Assembly (NCBI RefSeq): GCF_947254095.1
Contig: NZ_CAMYBV010000036.1
Coordinates: 1-6,131, forward strand
Direction of reading: 5' to 3'
From: an uncultured Mobiluncus sp.
GTDB taxonomy: Bacteria; Actinomycetota; Actinomycetes; Actinomycetales; Actinomycetaceae
DNA: 6,131 nt
Below, one piece after another: positions 5,973 to 6,131 of the stretch (the stretch's first letter is position 1; every line of letters begins with the position of its first letter). The translations under genes and the position numbers were made by a program. Below the pieces are notes generated by a model. It was given only the letters and a program-made list of their open reading frames with translations. It did no database searches and was not told where the DNA came from.

Positions 5973-6131
5973 TTATTGCAGCGCCCACGCTACGTCCTGG
6001 TCGGACAACGCGCCGGTGCCGCCCACGACGACACCGTGGGAGCCGGTGGAGGCCCACAATTCCTTCAAAAAGGCAGGTTTCGACCCGGCCGGGGGTACCA
6101 GCACAAGTTTCGCGCCTTGCTTGACCGTGTA
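5973..6131 (-). CDS. C-terminal end of a putative cell-wall-binding repeat protein (partial)
   Basis: Reading the minus strand from the window edge gives 52 residues ending at TAA (5975-5973). The start and most of the gene lie outside. The segment GAKLVLVPPAGSKPAFLKEL followed by GVVVGGTGALSDQDVAWAL matches the style of cell wall binding repeat 2 (PF04122): a Val-rich strand, then VVGGTGA(V/L)SD and a short helix. Such repeats occur in exported Gram-positive proteins that attach non-covalently to wall polymers. The frame is open to the edge, and its codons end in G or C as in the neighbouring genes. It lies 60 bases before dedA on the same strand. An end this short could also belong to another Rossmann-like domain, so the family call is moderate. 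Confidence 0.62.
   Translation of the reverse strand, partial: YTVKQGAKLVLVPPAGSKPAFLKELWASTGSHGVVVGGTGALSDQDVAWALQ

Overview
The window is GC-rich bacterial DNA whose coding regions strongly prefer G or C at third positions. It carries a DedA-type membrane protein, a large FAD/Fe-S dehydrogenase and the tail of what looks like a cell-wall-binding-repeat protein. That mix suggests a high-GC Gram-positive, most likely an actinobacterium of the Actinomycetaceae kind. The assignment is an inference from style and gene content, not from a marker gene.

Layout. (1) 33-1748, plus strand: a 571-residue cytoplasmic protein of unknown function. Its N-terminal part resembles a nuclease fold, it has a long Pro/Glu/Ala-rich linker with short tandem repeats, and its C-terminal part resembles the RAMA/DUF4357 modified-DNA-reader type. 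(2) 1749-2296: a gap of about 550 bases between two convergent genes, with no credible gene. It is unusually rich in inverted repeats: a perfect 24-base palindrome, a region of about 100 bases that folds on paper into a closing stem with two inner hairpins, a pair of near-identical 17-base direct repeats, and a perfect 27-bp stem with a 4-base loop. (3) 2297-5236, minus strand: a 979-residue FAD-binding and Fe-S-binding 2-hydroxyacid dehydrogenase of the YdiJ/GlcD-GlpC fusion type. (4) 5241-5912, minus strand: a 223-residue DedA-family membrane protein whose stop codon lies 4 bases before the dehydrogenase start. (5) 5973-6131, minus strand: the C-terminal 52 residues of a protein that looks like the end of a cell-wall-binding repeat 2 (PF04122-like) protein, cut by the window edge.

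How the genes relate. The three minus-strand genes run in one direction with gaps of 60 and 4 bases. The dedA and dehydrogenase genes are almost certainly co-transcribed and probably translationally coupled. The cell-wall protein may be the upstream member of the same unit, or may be separated from it by a small inverted repeat and AT-rich gap that could hold a promoter. DedA proteins recycle undecaprenyl phosphate, the lipid carrier for wall synthesis, which fits a wall protein next door; the dehydrogenase has no obvious tie to that role. The plus-strand gene is convergent and functionally separate, and the hairpin-rich gap probably ends transcription from both sides.

Most worth a second look: the putative modified-DNA reader at 33-1748, and the folded intergenic array at 1777-2194, especially the cloverleaf-like block at 1878-1977 and the perfect 27-bp stem at 2137-2194.
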